Origin: Hyposmocoma kahamanoa
Lineage: Eukaryota > Arthropoda > Insecta > Lepidoptera > Cosmopterigidae
Reading direction: 5' to 3'
DNA length: 64,000 nucleotides
Assembly: GCF_003589595.1 (NCBI RefSeq)
Contig: NW_020654080.1
Location: forward strand, 3,936,493 to 4,000,492
Shown here: piece after piece, positions 36,920-47,929 of the stretch
How positions within the stretch are numbered: position 1 is the stretch's first letter
Layout of the letters: each line of letters opens with the position of its first letter
Notes under the pieces: generated by a model
What the model was told of the DNA's origin: nothing
What the model saw: the letters and a program-made list of their open reading frames with translations, nothing else
Database searches by the model: none
Made by a program: the position numbers and the translations under genes

Positions 36920-37125
36920 AGCAACGGCTGTGGATTGGAATCCCGTCTCCTTTATTTATTTAATTTGAAATTTACCATGAGCTTATCGGTGAAGGAAAAC
37001 AAACCTGTACGTCAGAGGTATTGGACTAGCGTGGCGGACAATGGTCTAACTAATCCTTCCCTGAAAGGAGGCCCCTACCCTAAAGTGGAACGTGTATATG
37101 GGTTGATGATGATCATCATACACAT
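36920..37125 (+). mobile_element. SINE-C copy, head partly lost
   Basis: GGCTGTGGATTGGAATCCC (B-box-like), GAAATTTACCATGAGCTTATC body shared with 35333-35575, then GACTAGCGTGGCGGACAATG and GGTTGATGATGATCATC RTE-type tail. Confidence 0.8.
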
Positions 37126-37726
37126 TTTAAATATCTTACGTAAAGTACGCGAAAACTTAGAGTTAAATATCAGTTTTAAATAGCAAAAGATAGAGCACAA
37201 AATTTTCTTTTAACTTATTTTAACATGTTCAATTTATCGGAACTTACCCTAACGATGCGTAGCTGATATATCTTAACTTCAAAAAAATATTTTCTCACTT
37301 AGCAGCGGTTTACTTAGCAGAGGGCAGATAGTTCATCCTGAATCTTATAGTGCGTGCCACATTTATTGGGATTCCGAAACAGTTTCGCATATCTGCGCCG
37401 GAAATCCGGTGACATCGGCCTTCATCCGCCGTCAGCCGCGCCTTCCGGATCTAGACGTTAACACTCTTTACATAGTTCTTTACACGCCCCCAGACCTAGA
37501 TTCGATGAAAACAAACTACGTTCTTCGGGAGTTTGCTATCTTGAAACAATTTCTTTATTATTTATTACTTTCTTTATTACTGTCAATCAATTATTCGTCC
37601 CACAGCTATGCACGGTCTCCATAAAGACCAACGTAATATTACAGAAAAAAACTGTTTACGTAGACTGTTTATGTAGATGAGTTTTTATCTCTTCAGTTAA
37701 AGTAACCTTTTTTCTTTGACCTTTTC

Positions 37727-37974
37727 TTATCGACACGCCTGTCCATAACAGTTGCAGTGCCACTCAGAGCTTTAAATCGCAAAGATCTTAGGGGTATCTT
37801 AGTCTGCCACTGAGACATAAGTTGACAAGTCCCATGTACCTGTAATTGCACCAGCACCCTTACCCTTCTAAACCGGAACGTAGTAATGCTCATATTACTG
37901 CTTGGCGGCAGAAATAGGTAAAGTGCCAGTACTTCCCTGGATGAACACTTCCACAAAAAGCTCTACTGCTACTA
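37727..37974 (-). mobile_element. Rep-B copy lacking its A-tailed end
   Basis: Starts at CGACACGCCTGTCCATAAC and ends AAAGCTCTACTGCTACTAAA. The last ~50 bases of the 3' end are missing at the left edge. Confidence 0.88.
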
Positions 37975-38002
37975 AACATCTGTAAACTGACCTCACACAA
38001 TA

Positions 38003-38206
38003 GATAATAATAATAACAACGCACACACTCATAGCCCCGCACTAGGGAAACCCTGTATTGCGGGTGCCAAGGACACACATAGAGAACCAAAAATTACACG
38101 AGAGAAATAAATGTACGTTATAAAAATATTTCTGTCGGCTCGGGAATCCAAACTGGGACCTCTGCGTGGCAGTCCGGCATGGTAACTGTTCGGCCACTGA
38201 GGCAGT
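38003..38206 (-). mobile_element. SINE-A copy 6
   Basis: (AATAAT) tail at 38003-38020, then body and head in reverse, ending GGCAGT at 38206. A deletion removes CACCCAAACT after AAATTACA. It begins about 28 bp from the Rep-B copy ending at 37974. Confidence 0.88.
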
Positions 38207-38667
38207 AAATAGTAAAATTTTTGCTTCCTTTTATTTATTATATATTATATATATAAGAAATCTTTTTATAAGCGCCATGTTAGTTACCGAAGTTGTTATT
38301 TGGTACCTTTACCTTAGTTGTTATTAGGTTGTTGTTGTTAGGTACCTAGTTACCGAAAAGATTTTCATAGAAATGTTGTATAAAAAAATCTATCGGTTTT
38401 ACTCGTTTTTAAAATATATAAGCAAAGGCCTAAAGCGATAAATCACGGGTTCAAATCTATTTAGTGAGCGGACGCCCAACTTTTCAATTACTCTTAGTTA
38501 ATTTGAACGTTATATGTAACGGAATTAAGATTTGATATTAAATTAGATAATTAATTGTGCTTATTGGACTTGGCGAAGACGTGGATGCCGCTGCTATACC
38601 TTTAAAGCAATATATCTTGTGGTGTAGCATTTCGCAAACTGAGAATTCGGAAATTTGCTACATTGTT

Positions 38668-38705
38668 AAACGACTTCGAAAAAAGAGAAGGTTCGCAGTG
38701 CGACT
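38668..38705. mobile_element. MITE-F end fragment interrupted by Rep-B
   Basis: TTAAACGACTTCGAAAAAAG then AGAAGGTTCGCAGTGCGAC matches the MITE-F end. The Rep-B T run follows immediately. Confidence 0.6.
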
Positions 38706-38958
38706 TTTTTTTTTTATAATATCAAGTGCCGGGACGAACAAGTCGTTCGCCTGATGGTAAGCTACACGCCTGCCCATAACAGTTGCAATGCCACTCAGAG
38801 CTTTAAATCGCAAAGATCTGAGGGACACTGCCACTGCACCCGTCACCCTGAGACATAAGTTGACACACACAATAAACACAGTAATGCTGACATTATTGCA
38901 TAGCGGCAGAAATAGGTAAGGTGGACAAACTCTTCCACAGGGAGCTCTACTGGTACTA
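38706..38958 (-). mobile_element. Rep-B copy inserted in a MITE-F end
   Basis: T run, ATCAAGTGCCGGGACGAAC, CCTGATGGTAAG motif (38750-38761), body with a central deletion after GTTGACA, and GCTCTACTGGTACTATG. The bases just left (38668-38705) are a MITE-F end, so the insertion appears nested. Confidence 0.9.
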
Positions 38959-39084
38959 TGTGCATGCTACTCGATCATTCCAACATTTGTGAATCGATTT
39001 TTATCATTTTTTTTCGTTGGAACCACTACCGCATGAAGAGTGAAAGAGTGAGAATAGAAACTATGAAACAAATTCGAAATATGA

Positions 39085-39530
39085 TAATTTCATACAGAGT
39101 TCTAAAAAAACCGACCTCAAACGTACGTGAAATTACGTCTATTTGCTAAGTTTTATTGAAATATCCCCTAGTTCGCCACTGTACGGGACTTGACACAGGA
39201 GCCAATAAAATTCGGTTCTTACTACTCGAAAGTATATTGAGGGAAAAACGCCTTGAATTGGAGAATAGCAAAATCAACCATTAGAATAATTGCTCCTTCA
39301 GTAAAATTTAGGCGCTATTTATAACAATGAATGTTCATGCGTGATCAGCCCTTAGAGGTGGATGATTTTCTTAAAAATGAAATGGGTCCACCATGGAGGT
39401 ACTCTCTTTCCAACAAAAAAAGAATCGTGAAAATCGGTTCACAAATACCGGAGTTATCGCGTAACATATGTATAAAAAAAAACATGCTGTCGAATTGAGA
39501 ACCTCCTCCTTTTTTTCAAGTCGGTTAAAA
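39085..39530. mobile_element. MITE-F copy, long form
   Basis: Left AAAAAAACCGACCTCAAACG; right CTCCTCCTTTTTTTCAAGTCGGTTAAAA. The ends are inverted (ACCGACYTCAAA). The inside contains a ~170-bp segment (TAGTTCGCCACTGTACGGGA to GGCGCTATTTATAACAATGA) shared only with 59213-59668. Non-coding. Confidence 0.82.
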
Positions 39531-39674
39531 ATTGAAGGATGGGAAAGATGTGTATGTGAGACCTAACGAGAGAGCGATAGGGCTCATTCTGGGACCTTGG
39601 AAAGCTAAAAACGATATTTTTACTTTTGTATTTAATCTACTTTTGTGTCATATTATACATATTTTATCTATGTT

Positions 39675-39850
39675 TTTAACCGATTTCTATAAATGTTACG
39701 CAATTATTCAGATATTTGTGAACCGATTTTGATGTTTTCTTTTCTTGGAAAGAGGGTACTTTAGCAGTGATTCCATTCAAATTTGAAAAAAATCCACCTC
39801 CAAGTGTGGCAAATTATGGGATGAATCCTAACCGGATTCATCCCATTGAT
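39675..39850. mobile_element. MITE-F fragment, diverged
   Basis: TTTTTAACCGATTTCTATAA, TGTGAACCGATTTTGATG and GGAAAGAGGGTACTTTAGC match the family in inverted orientation. It lies 145 bp after the long copy. Confidence 0.6.
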
Positions 39851-40202
39851 ATTTTTCATATTTTTTTTTGTGTAAACATTACATTACTTTGTTGTTGAAA
39901 GAATAGAATCGGTATCTAAAGGAAAGGACTTTATAACAAAAAGTATCGATACTTTTTCCGTGTCCCTTGTCATGACACTTATTGGTCGCTAGTTGATCTA
40001 AGCAATAGTCGTATAGAAGTCTGTCTACAACACAATAAAATATTGAATGGGCCCATTCGCTTTTGTCAGCTTATGTCAGCACGATGAATGAACATGTATT
40101 GAAGCAACTGATCATGACTCATACGACAATAAATATAATATAGTCGTTAATACCAAATGATTATGGATCAAAATTACGTTTGTTTACCTTCGGAAAATGT
40201 GT

Positions 40203-40318
40203 GACGTTCCCAACCCACATTTGACCAGCGTGGTGGATTATGGCCTAAACCCTCGCCAGAGAGAAGATCCATGCCGCAGCAGTGGGACGTATAAATGGAT
40301 TAACGATAATGACACCTC
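40203..40318 (+). mobile_element. RTE-type tail fragment (SINE-C or LINE)
   Basis: CCAGCGTGGTGGATTATGGC, CGCAGCAGTGGGACGTATAA and GATTAACGATAATGA match the tail of 36920-37125. No head is left, so the parent may be the SINE or the LINE. A Rep-B copy follows at 40337. Confidence 0.75.
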
Positions 40319-40336
40319 ATTCCTTTTTAAACAGAT

Positions 40337-40580
40337 CTTTTTTCTAATGCCAAGTGACGGAACGAACAAGTCTTGGGCCTGGTTGTAAACGGCATTCCTG
40401 TTCACAACAGTGGCAGTGCCATTCAGAGCTTTAAACAGCAAAGACTGGAACTGCCACTGCGGCCGTCACCCTGAGACATAAGTTGACAAGTGCCATGTGC
40501 CTATAATTTCACCAGCACTCCTACCTTTCAAAACCGGAACGCAATAATGCTTGGCGGCATAAATAGCTAAGGTGGCAGTA
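40337..40580 (-). mobile_element. Rep-B copy, 5'-truncated
   Basis: From the T-rich start through GTGACGGAACGAACAAGTCT to AAGGTGGCAGTATG. The last ~45 bases of the 5' end are missing. Confidence 0.88.
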
Positions 40581-41244
40581 TGTATACGTTATAAAATCAA
40601 AAGTTTATAGACTGTACTCATGAGTAGTACCGCATATAAAGTATCGTAGTCATAAAAGTATCGATACCTTGAGGTTTCGATACTTTTGCCCTGCAGCTTT
40701 TCCCTACTTATAGGCAGAATAAAACACATGATTTTGTCTTTTTTTATTGATTTATGATTTTTAATTAAAACAAATAGTAAAAGAATTTGATTAATTCAAT
40801 CAATCGTCATTTAACATAATTTGTGTTACTTAAATTTCCAATTTCCCACTCTTCCTCTGTACAATCGCTTAAAAACAAAAATCTATTTGGTGACGGGTCT
40901 GTTTCTCGTTTGTGATACTGTATTGCCTGCTTTTGATAACAAACGTTCTGAAGAAGGGACAAACTTCTTTGAAAGAGGCAAATGGTAGCATACAATATAC
41001 AGCCAAGTAATCAATGATAAAGATTCTTATTTAAAAAATCGCTTCGTTATAATATATAGAATCGACGACTTGCGTTATAATATGAGGTGTCCTAAGTAGG
41101 AATTATTCGAAACGATACGATACTGGTCAAAAAGTACTAATACCTAAAAAGTTTCAAATGAGAAGTATCGAGTACAAAAATATCGGTATCGGAGGGAAAA
41201 GTACTCGATACCAAAAAGTATCGATACCTTTTCCGTGGCCCTCG

Positions 41245-41306
41245 ATGACAGTACTTCCCTACTACTACTAGATGAAATCTTTCACAACGAGCTCTACTAG
41301 TACTAA
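41245..41306 (-). mobile_element. Rep-B 5'-end fragment
   Basis: GACAGTACTTCCCTACTACT and CACAACGAGCTCTACTAGTAC match only the first ~60 bases of the family. Confidence 0.78.
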
Positions 41307-42079
41307 AATACGTGACGTTTGGACACATAAATACAAAAACTTTTATATCACGAATAACACCAGCTTAATGGAATTAATCTCTACCAGTTCAATGACGCAT
41401 TATATTATCTCACTCTACGACAATTACAAACTTATTTTGCACTTTGCGAGCTGTATATTGTATTCAAAACGCATTTGAACTTACGAAATGTAACAGAAAA
41501 TATTTTTTTTCTTCTGCAATGTTACAGTTGCCGCTAAGTAAGTTTGCTATTGTTAATAATTGCTTTTCTTATTACGTTTCTCAGACGCAAAAATGTTTGT
41601 TATTATTACTGTGATTGAAAAGGCGTTATACCTCGTATAATATGGAGTACAAGTAGGTAGTTATAGGTACATTGATCCTTTTTTTGTAACAATTCTAGTT
41701 TATTGACACCGTTTCGTGTCTAGTAGTTTTATTGAATAATCGTTGGTTATAATTTCATTTGTCTCCGGGTATTTATTTATCAATTCATTTGATAGTTTAG
41801 TCTATTACAGTTATCTGTTTTTAAGTAGTTCAAGTAACGTTAATGTCATTATGTATATGGACACTATTTATGTCGTAACATAAAATCTATAGCTACAGAG
41901 GACGTAAGTGCTGGTTCCAAAACTAATGAAACTGCTAGAAATAGATGTTATTGGTCTCCTATCAGAACAGCGCAGTGGACTATACCCGTAATCTTCACTT
42001 GGAGGAGATTCTTGCTGAGCAGTTTTTTTAGACTACTAATTACTACGCAAATTATGTAGTCTTAAACTAGAGCATTGCC

Positions 42080-42232
42080 TCTGGTATGTGTACCAGAGCA
42101 ACATAATTCACTCTCCGGGACACTACTTTCGAAACATTATTTTCCCATATTGGTTCTACCGGGAATCGAACCCGAAATCTTATCATATTCGTTCATCGTC
42201 TATAGTGAAAACCGTTTAGTCACCGAGGTCGC
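42080..42232 (-). mobile_element. SINE-H copy
   Basis: In reverse: GCGACCTCGGTGACTAAACGG head, GGGTTCGATTCCCGGTAG (good B box), then CCCGGAGAGTGAATTATG body. Confidence 0.75.
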
Positions 42233-42291
42233 CAATAGCAGTGTAATAAGTATTGTACACGTTTACGTGGGACGATTAAAGTTATTAACTT

Positions 42292-42318
42292 AGTTCTTAG
42301 ATTTTTTCATCACACTTG
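42292..42318. mobile_element. MITE-G end fragment
   Basis: AGTTCTTAGATTTTTTCATCAC matches the family terminus. Confidence 0.4.
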
Positions 42319-42388
42319 TTCGTAAACAGTATCATGACACGCAGGCAAAGTCGGCCGTAATATCCTAAATTATGCTCAATTAAATTAA

Positions 42389-42583
42389 AGGCGTTGGTGA
42401 ATTTACAGGCACATGGCACTGTCTACTAATAATATCTCAGGTTGACGGGCGCAGTGGCAGTGCCCCTCAGGTCTTTGCGAATTAAAACTCTTAAGTTGCA
42501 CTGTAACTGTTATGCGTAGACGTGTCATTTACCACCAGGCGCACGACTTGTTCATCCCGTCGCTTGATATCATTAAAAACTAC
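42389..42583 (+). mobile_element. Rep-B 3' two-thirds
   Basis: GGCGTTGGTGAATTTACAGG through CATTTACCACCAGGCGCACG to GTCGCTTGATATCATTAAAAA. Confidence 0.86.
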
Positions 42584-43394
42584 ACCTAGTATAAATAGGC
42601 GATATATAGTTTCTATGACGCTGCACGTTGAACCGTCGTCGAACAGTGCAAGGACTTTAGGCCAGAGGGGACGTGCGAAGTTCTACCCTCTTCCTCCGAA
42701 GAAGGTACCAGAAGCGTCGGCCACTAGAAGGCTGATGCTCTGGCGACACAGGGTTCGTATAAACTCGTACATTACAAAAATCCCCGTGCCCGAAACGCTT
42801 CCGCGGCCGCGTCTGTGTGGCCGGAGCATAAATGTACGGATGATATAGTCACGGTAACCAAAACTACCTGGATGCAAATGAGGAGACCTACACTCAGCAG
42901 TAGGTGACTAAAGGCTGAAGAAGAAGAAGATTGTATTGAAATAAGCTGGTACTTAATAAAAATAAAACAAATTTTCGCCACGCCGACTTTACGCCGGTCA
43001 ATTAAAACAGCAGCGGCGCAGCGCACATGTCTAGTAGCAACACTTCTATCAGAACTTAATTTGAACTCTTTCCCAGCAGTTCCTTTGCGCTCCAGTTGTG
43101 AGATACTTCGATTTTGATGTCTAGGAATGGCATATTGAAGAATCTAGAACGACTAATGGATATTTTTTGTGTAGCGTTTTATTGTAGCCAATTACTGAGC
43201 TAATGGCTATATTTAGGAATACGTTTTAGTATTTCAATGCGTTGTAATATCTAGCTTTTATTATCATTGTGAAGAATCTCTTTTGTGAGAAATGATATGA
43301 AATTACTTTAACCTTTGGTTTTTTATTAACCAAAATACTGGGTGTAAACCCTTTTCCGTGAGAATAATTCACGTTAAAATAATTCAGAATAAAA

Positions 43395-43560
43395 AAAAAA
43401 ATTTTACCCGTCTTTAAAAAAAGGGAGGAGGTTCTTAAGTCGAATTGTATTTTTTGTGTGTAGTTATCCCATTCGAAGAAAATTTGAAGAAAATGTTCCA
43501 CCTGTAAGGGTGGCAAATTCGGGGATGAATCTGGTTTATTTCATTTCACCCTGGCAAATA
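43395..43560. mobile_element. MITE-F fragment, diverged
   Basis: AAAAAAAGGGAGGAGGTTCTTAAGTCG, then CACCTGTAAGGGTGGCAAAT. The outer end has decayed. Confidence 0.6.
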
Positions 43561-43648
43561 TATGCAATTCAACAAATTTTTGAGGTTGTTTTTTTTTTGT
43601 TATTATACAACTATAATTCCTATTGCCCTAGTGTTAGTATAATAACAT

Positions 43649-43850
43649 ATAATAATAATAATAACGCACACACTCAACATAACCCTGTGTCGCGGGTGCC
43701 ATGGACACACACATAGACAACCACAAATGACACCCAAACTCACGAGAGAAATAAATGTAGGCCATACAAATAATTCTCCCGGCACGGAAATCGAACCTGG
43801 GACCTCTGCGTGGCAGTCAGGCATGGTAACCGTTCGGCCACAGAGGCAGT
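43649..43850 (-). mobile_element. SINE-A copy 7
   Basis: (AAT)n tail at left, head at right (GTAACCGTTCGGCCACAGAGG). About 17 bases of the AGCCCCGCACTAGGGAA segment near 43680 are missing. Confidence 0.9.
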
Positions 43851-44279
43851 TAAAGTTTAGTATTTAATACTTAATATTCAACGTGCATGCAGATGGAGCA
43901 ATGCTAGCTAGTGTTCTATTGCTGGTCTGCCCCGTCGAGGTGAAGAAAGAAATTATTTGATTACAAAAATAATAAAATGAAGTCGAATGTAAGGCTACAT
44001 CTTGTTAATGTTTCAATGAATATGATTAAAAGACTAGTTGATTTCATTGCCTATGTGTTGATCTATGAAGTAGAAGATGTAGGTTGTATAATGGGAGTAA
44101 GTAAAAAGACGGAAAATAACTGAAATATTTTCAATAAGTAACGCCAATTTCACCATAAAAAAAAAACAATACGTTACCATAACTGACAGGACAAAATAAA
44201 TAAAACAAAACAGAAAAAGAAAGCAAGAACTGTCGCGAATACACGTCTTAGAATCTTGAATAGACGATGTGATAATTTT

Positions 44280-44560
44280 GTGCCATCTCCTACCGTAGGT
44301 CGACTATCATTAGTGCTATCTGTATTTTAGACACTGCTGCACGGAACAAGGATCTTGTGGCTCAAGTTGAACCATGTCCGGATATTCTTGAGCCATGAAG
44401 TACGTGTTCTTCCAGGTAATCGTTTTCTCTGGATTTTTCCTTGCATAATTTGTCGGAGCAGGTCGCATGTATCATTACGCATTATATGACCAAAGTACTG
44501 TAGCTTGCGTTTTTTAAACTGTGATAGTGTTATAACTTTTAATCTTTTTGTTTCAGATTA
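44280..44560 (-). pseudogene. RTE-like LINE C-terminus
   Basis: In reverse (44519-44343) an uninterrupted frame reads KKRKLQYFGHIMRNDTCDLL, RQIMQGKIQRKRLPGRTRTS, WLKNIRTWFNLSHKI, then PCSSV and a stop. YFGHIMR and GRxRTSWLKNxRxWF are landmarks of the C-terminal part of RTE-class proteins. No catalytic domain remains. Confidence 0.82.
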
Positions 44561-44944
44561 ATCGGCTCGCGACATAAACATCGTCTGTGAGTATTGCACA
44601 TTTTCGTCAGACAACAACTTTGTCTGTTATTAAATTTATATGTATCTATGCTACGGTAATGATTGTTTCTACACTTCCCCACACATAATTGGAGCCCCCT
44701 TGCATTTTCAGTATTAAATACCTTAAGCTTAAAATAATGTGTGGTTGTTCAAAAACTATTATACAATTTTGAAATTGGAATAGTAAACGTTATTTCCATA
44801 TGCCCTTGTATAAATTGGAATTTGTAAAACCGGGGAAAATAATGTCTGCAATGATAACATTAATAAATATTTCAAGGAAATAGTTCCATACAGAGGTTGT
44901 TTCTGCTTTCATAATTGCATTTAACACAAAACTGTTAAAAACAT

Positions 44945-45080
44945 GCGCGCGTCTGAACCATCGCGAACGTTGTAAACATCCGATTAAAGTTCCGTTATAA
45001 AAGTTGTGAAAGCCGAAACGGAATCAGATGTGGAAAAGCATGCGGAACTTCCGCCTTTGCGGAAGCAGAAGTCTATTGCA
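44945..45080. repeat. Rep-K copy 2
   Basis: CATCGCGAACGTTGTAAACA, GTTCCGTTATAAAAGTTGTG, GCGGAAGCAGAAGTCTATTG; about 80% like 17640-17765 by eye. Confidence 0.75.
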
Positions 45081-45750
45081 TCTTTGATAAAAATGCAAGA
45101 TGGCTCGATTTATCTGTCGGGGATTATATATTTGCTTGTTACTCGAATTTTGCTCGCAATTACATTTTTCCGTAATACTTTTTAAAGTCGTTCTTGACAA
45201 CTTTGTGTTTCTGTATATTGAAGCGTTTATTTCATAATAAATATCCTGTATTGTCAACTCGAGTGTTCATTGAAGAGTTTACGACCAATTAATTGATTTT
45301 ATGTATGTTTTTTTCGTTGGTGTTGTTTTGGTATGTGTAGAGTGTTTAGTGGAGTGCGAACGCAGGTTACTACAAGTCTGTCAGTGGCTGTTATACTGTG
45401 TGAAATATTTGTTATGTATTGTGGGAATAGATTGGGGTAAGCCCGTTATCGAACATGCGTCCGCCTATATGAAATCGTACACGTAAATAGGCTGCGCATG
45501 CAGCGGAAATGTGAATGTTGAGATGGATTTGTGGAGTAACGAGAAAGGATAAGATAAGGAATGAGTACGTCACGGGAAGTTTGAAAGTGGCGCCAGAGAC
45601 GAAACGGATGTGGAGCAATAGGTTAGCGTGGTATGGATATGCGGAGGGAAGAATGTCTTGTGACGATAAGAGAGTTAGTTATTAATGTGGAGGGATATAA
45701 GGGGAGACGAAGGAGAAAGAAAAGATGGATGGATTGTGTCAGAGATGACA

Positions 45751-45935
45751 TTTTTTTATCATATCAAGTGACGGGACGAACGAGTCGTGCGTGATGGTAA
45801 GCTACACGCCTGTCTATAACAGTTGCAGACTTGCCACTCAGAGCTCTAAATCGCAAAGATCTGAGTCGGACTGCCACTGCGTCCGACACCCTGAGCCATA
45901 AGTTGACAAGTCCCATGTGCCTGTATTTTCACCAA
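45751..45935 (-). mobile_element. Rep-B copy, 5'-truncated
   Basis: T run, GTGACGGGACGAACGAGTCG, body to CCTGTATTTTCACCAA; the rest of the 5' end is missing. Confidence 0.88.
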
Positions 45936-46278
45936 TAAGGAAATAGAAGGCTGGATTTTAGGAGGTTTATCGTTCCACACATTTTAGTAAACATCTTTAA
46001 TCATATATTTTGAACTATTTTCAAACAGTTAATTATAATTTTAAAATAAGTAAACAGGTAAGGCGTCATAAAATACTTCATTATGGTTAGTTTACATTTA
46101 GTGAATTACCTAAACCTTTGTAGTACAATAAATGCACTATTGTATGTAGGCGAACTAGATAGTGTAACGAGCAGTGTGTGAAGAGCGTAGGTCGTAAAGT
46201 AACTTCCAATTGAATAAATTCTTTAAGGTGCACACGCGTTGAGCTGTCTGTTAAATGCTAAATAAACATATACATTTT

Positions 46279-46562
46279 AATGATACCAAGTACATATAGT
46301 ATACCTTGTGGTAATTGTCACGCCAGTCCATTACAATCGCAGTGCCATTCAGAGCTATAAAACGCAAAGATCTGAGGGGCAATGCTACTGCGCCCGTCCC
46401 TTTGAGACTAAGTTGACAAGTCCCATGTGCCTGTAATTTCACTAGCACGCTTACTCTTCAAAACCGGAACACAGTAATTGTGACATTGCTTGGCGGCAGA
46501 AATAGGTAAGGTGGCGGTACCTCCCTGGATGAAATCTTTCACAAGGAGCTCTACTGCTGCTA
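46279..46562 (-). mobile_element. Rep-B copy in the linked duplicated block
   Basis: The tail end is degraded at left (ATACCAAGTACATATAG). The body is good, ending AAGGAGCTCTACTGCTGCTA. The right flank equals that of 33283-33576. Confidence 0.87.
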
Positions 46563-46740
46563 TAACATGACGTGGATAAGAAAGGTGTGAGTATGGAAGC
46601 GACGGCTGATAGGGGAGAGTGGAAGAAAAATACGTGTTGTGCTGACCCCACCTAGCGAGGGATAAGGACTGGAAGAAGAAGATACGTAACTCGATGCCTT
46701 ACTTTCACAAACTCTTTTAAAGAGTGATTATTCAGGAGAT
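46563..46740 (+). pseudogene. RTE LINE C-terminal fragment in duplicated block
   Basis: DVDKKGVSMEATADRGEWKK, then NTCCADPT and a stop, followed by GAGGGATAAGGACTGGAAGA, the standard RTE 3' end. It is joined on the left to the 5' end of a Rep-B copy exactly as at 33576. Confidence 0.83.
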
Positions 46741-46843
46741 TCTTATCAATGGTGTTAATTTGGGTGCAGTACTCTAAGAATACGTAAAATCTAGAGAAAT
46801 GTGACGTGACATCAGCCTGCAAAATTTGTATATAATATACAAT

Positions 46844-47129
46844 CATTGACTTACAATTATATGGACGTCGGGTCCGCGCTAAAAAGTGTCCGAACTGATA
46901 GGGCGTTAAAATCGTATACAGAGCGTCATTCACGCTTTAGTCTTAGTTTGTTCCACTGACAGCGAAGCAAGCAAAATTAGACAGTACTGCGATGATATTA
47001 CAATTTAAATTCAACGTTTTAGCTTTTTCATATTCCTTTACATGTCACTACTTTTAAATAGGTTGACTTGGGACATTTTTTTCGTGGTTTTTGTATTAGA
47101 CCCGTCGTCCATTTATTTGTAAGTCAATG
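46844..47129. mobile_element. MITE-D copy 1, hAT-like, 286 bp
   Basis: Terminal inverted repeats of about 31 bp begin CATTGACTTACAA and end TTGTAAGTCAATG; inner part TGGACGTCGGGTC pairs with GACCCGTCGTCCA. It is flanked by a perfect 8-bp duplication TATACAAT (46836-46843 and 47130-47137). An 8-bp duplication is typical of hAT transposases. No coding capacity. Confidence 0.92.
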
Positions 47130-47825
47130 TATACAATCCATTTTTTACATTTCAGTAACCTGGTTCTTTAAGATACGAGTTTGAGAAAGTAAGGCGACGA
47201 AATATGACGATGGTTTCCTTCAAAGAATTTTAATGATACCTGTAAGCTTAATCGGTGAGTTCAAAAAGCGATATGATTTTACGGTATCTTCACCATGAGA
47301 TTACGTTGTCTAGCGAACTCGTAAAGTCAATTTTTCATACAAATGTTTTACGCGTCACTAGCTATTGATCGTCAATGAATTCTTGGTAGAGGGTTCGATT
47401 ACAAGTTACAAGTTTATAAAGACATCAATCACTTTTTATCCGTGTTTTGATTAGAAATCGGATTATTTACCAAGCCTACAATGTAACGTTTATAGATCAA
47501 AACATAATAACGTACTTGACACTAAAAGCGTTCACGATAAAATTGACGGTTTGTAACATGTGTAAATAGATTATTTCTATTTCCTCATAACGACCGTGTT
47601 TAGAGATTAATTATAAAATTATTATTTCGAAAATGAAAAGTGATTCTTAGTTTATATAATTTTTTTATTATAGTGTACGTTTATGTTTTCGTTTCGTAAT
47701 TGAGAAAAGGTCATTTTAATTTCAAATTAAGGCGAACTATTTCAACGCGAGCCTATATTTTAGGAGGTGAAGTGTGGTGGATCGGCCCTCGAGTTCAGCA
47801 ACCTGCGCACTGAAAATTAATATAA

Positions 47826-47915
47826 ATATAATCTCAGTACAGAGTATTTGCCAAGTTTTATTGAAATCCGTTAGCGCAAAGTGCGCGAAAACAGAATTTC
47901 ATATGATCGGGTGAA
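47826..47915. mobile_element. MITE-F left-part fragment
   Basis: AATCTCAGTACAGAGTA then TTGCCAAGTTTTATTGAAAT; the ACCGACCTC segment between has been deleted. Confidence 0.6.
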
Positions 47916-47929
47916 GCACATCCTATTGT

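Larger units (their letters stand above)
39937..41232. repeat. Dispersed AGTATCGATAC repeat, three copies
   Basis: AAAAGTATCGATACYTTTTC-type palindromes with TATCGATA at 39944, 40659 and 41219, and half sites at 40676, 41165, 41181 and 41204. The shared right flank TTTTCCGTGKCCCT at 39954 and 41229 marks a repeat family. Confidence 0.55.

Noticed and set aside
36935..37183. 82-aa plus frame
   Set aside because: It is read-through of the SINE-C body and RTE-type tail.
42522..42848. 108-aa plus frame in a GC-rich patch
   Set aside because: Starts in a Rep-B end and overlaps frames on the other strand; no domain recognised. The GC patch (42640-42840) remains unexplained.
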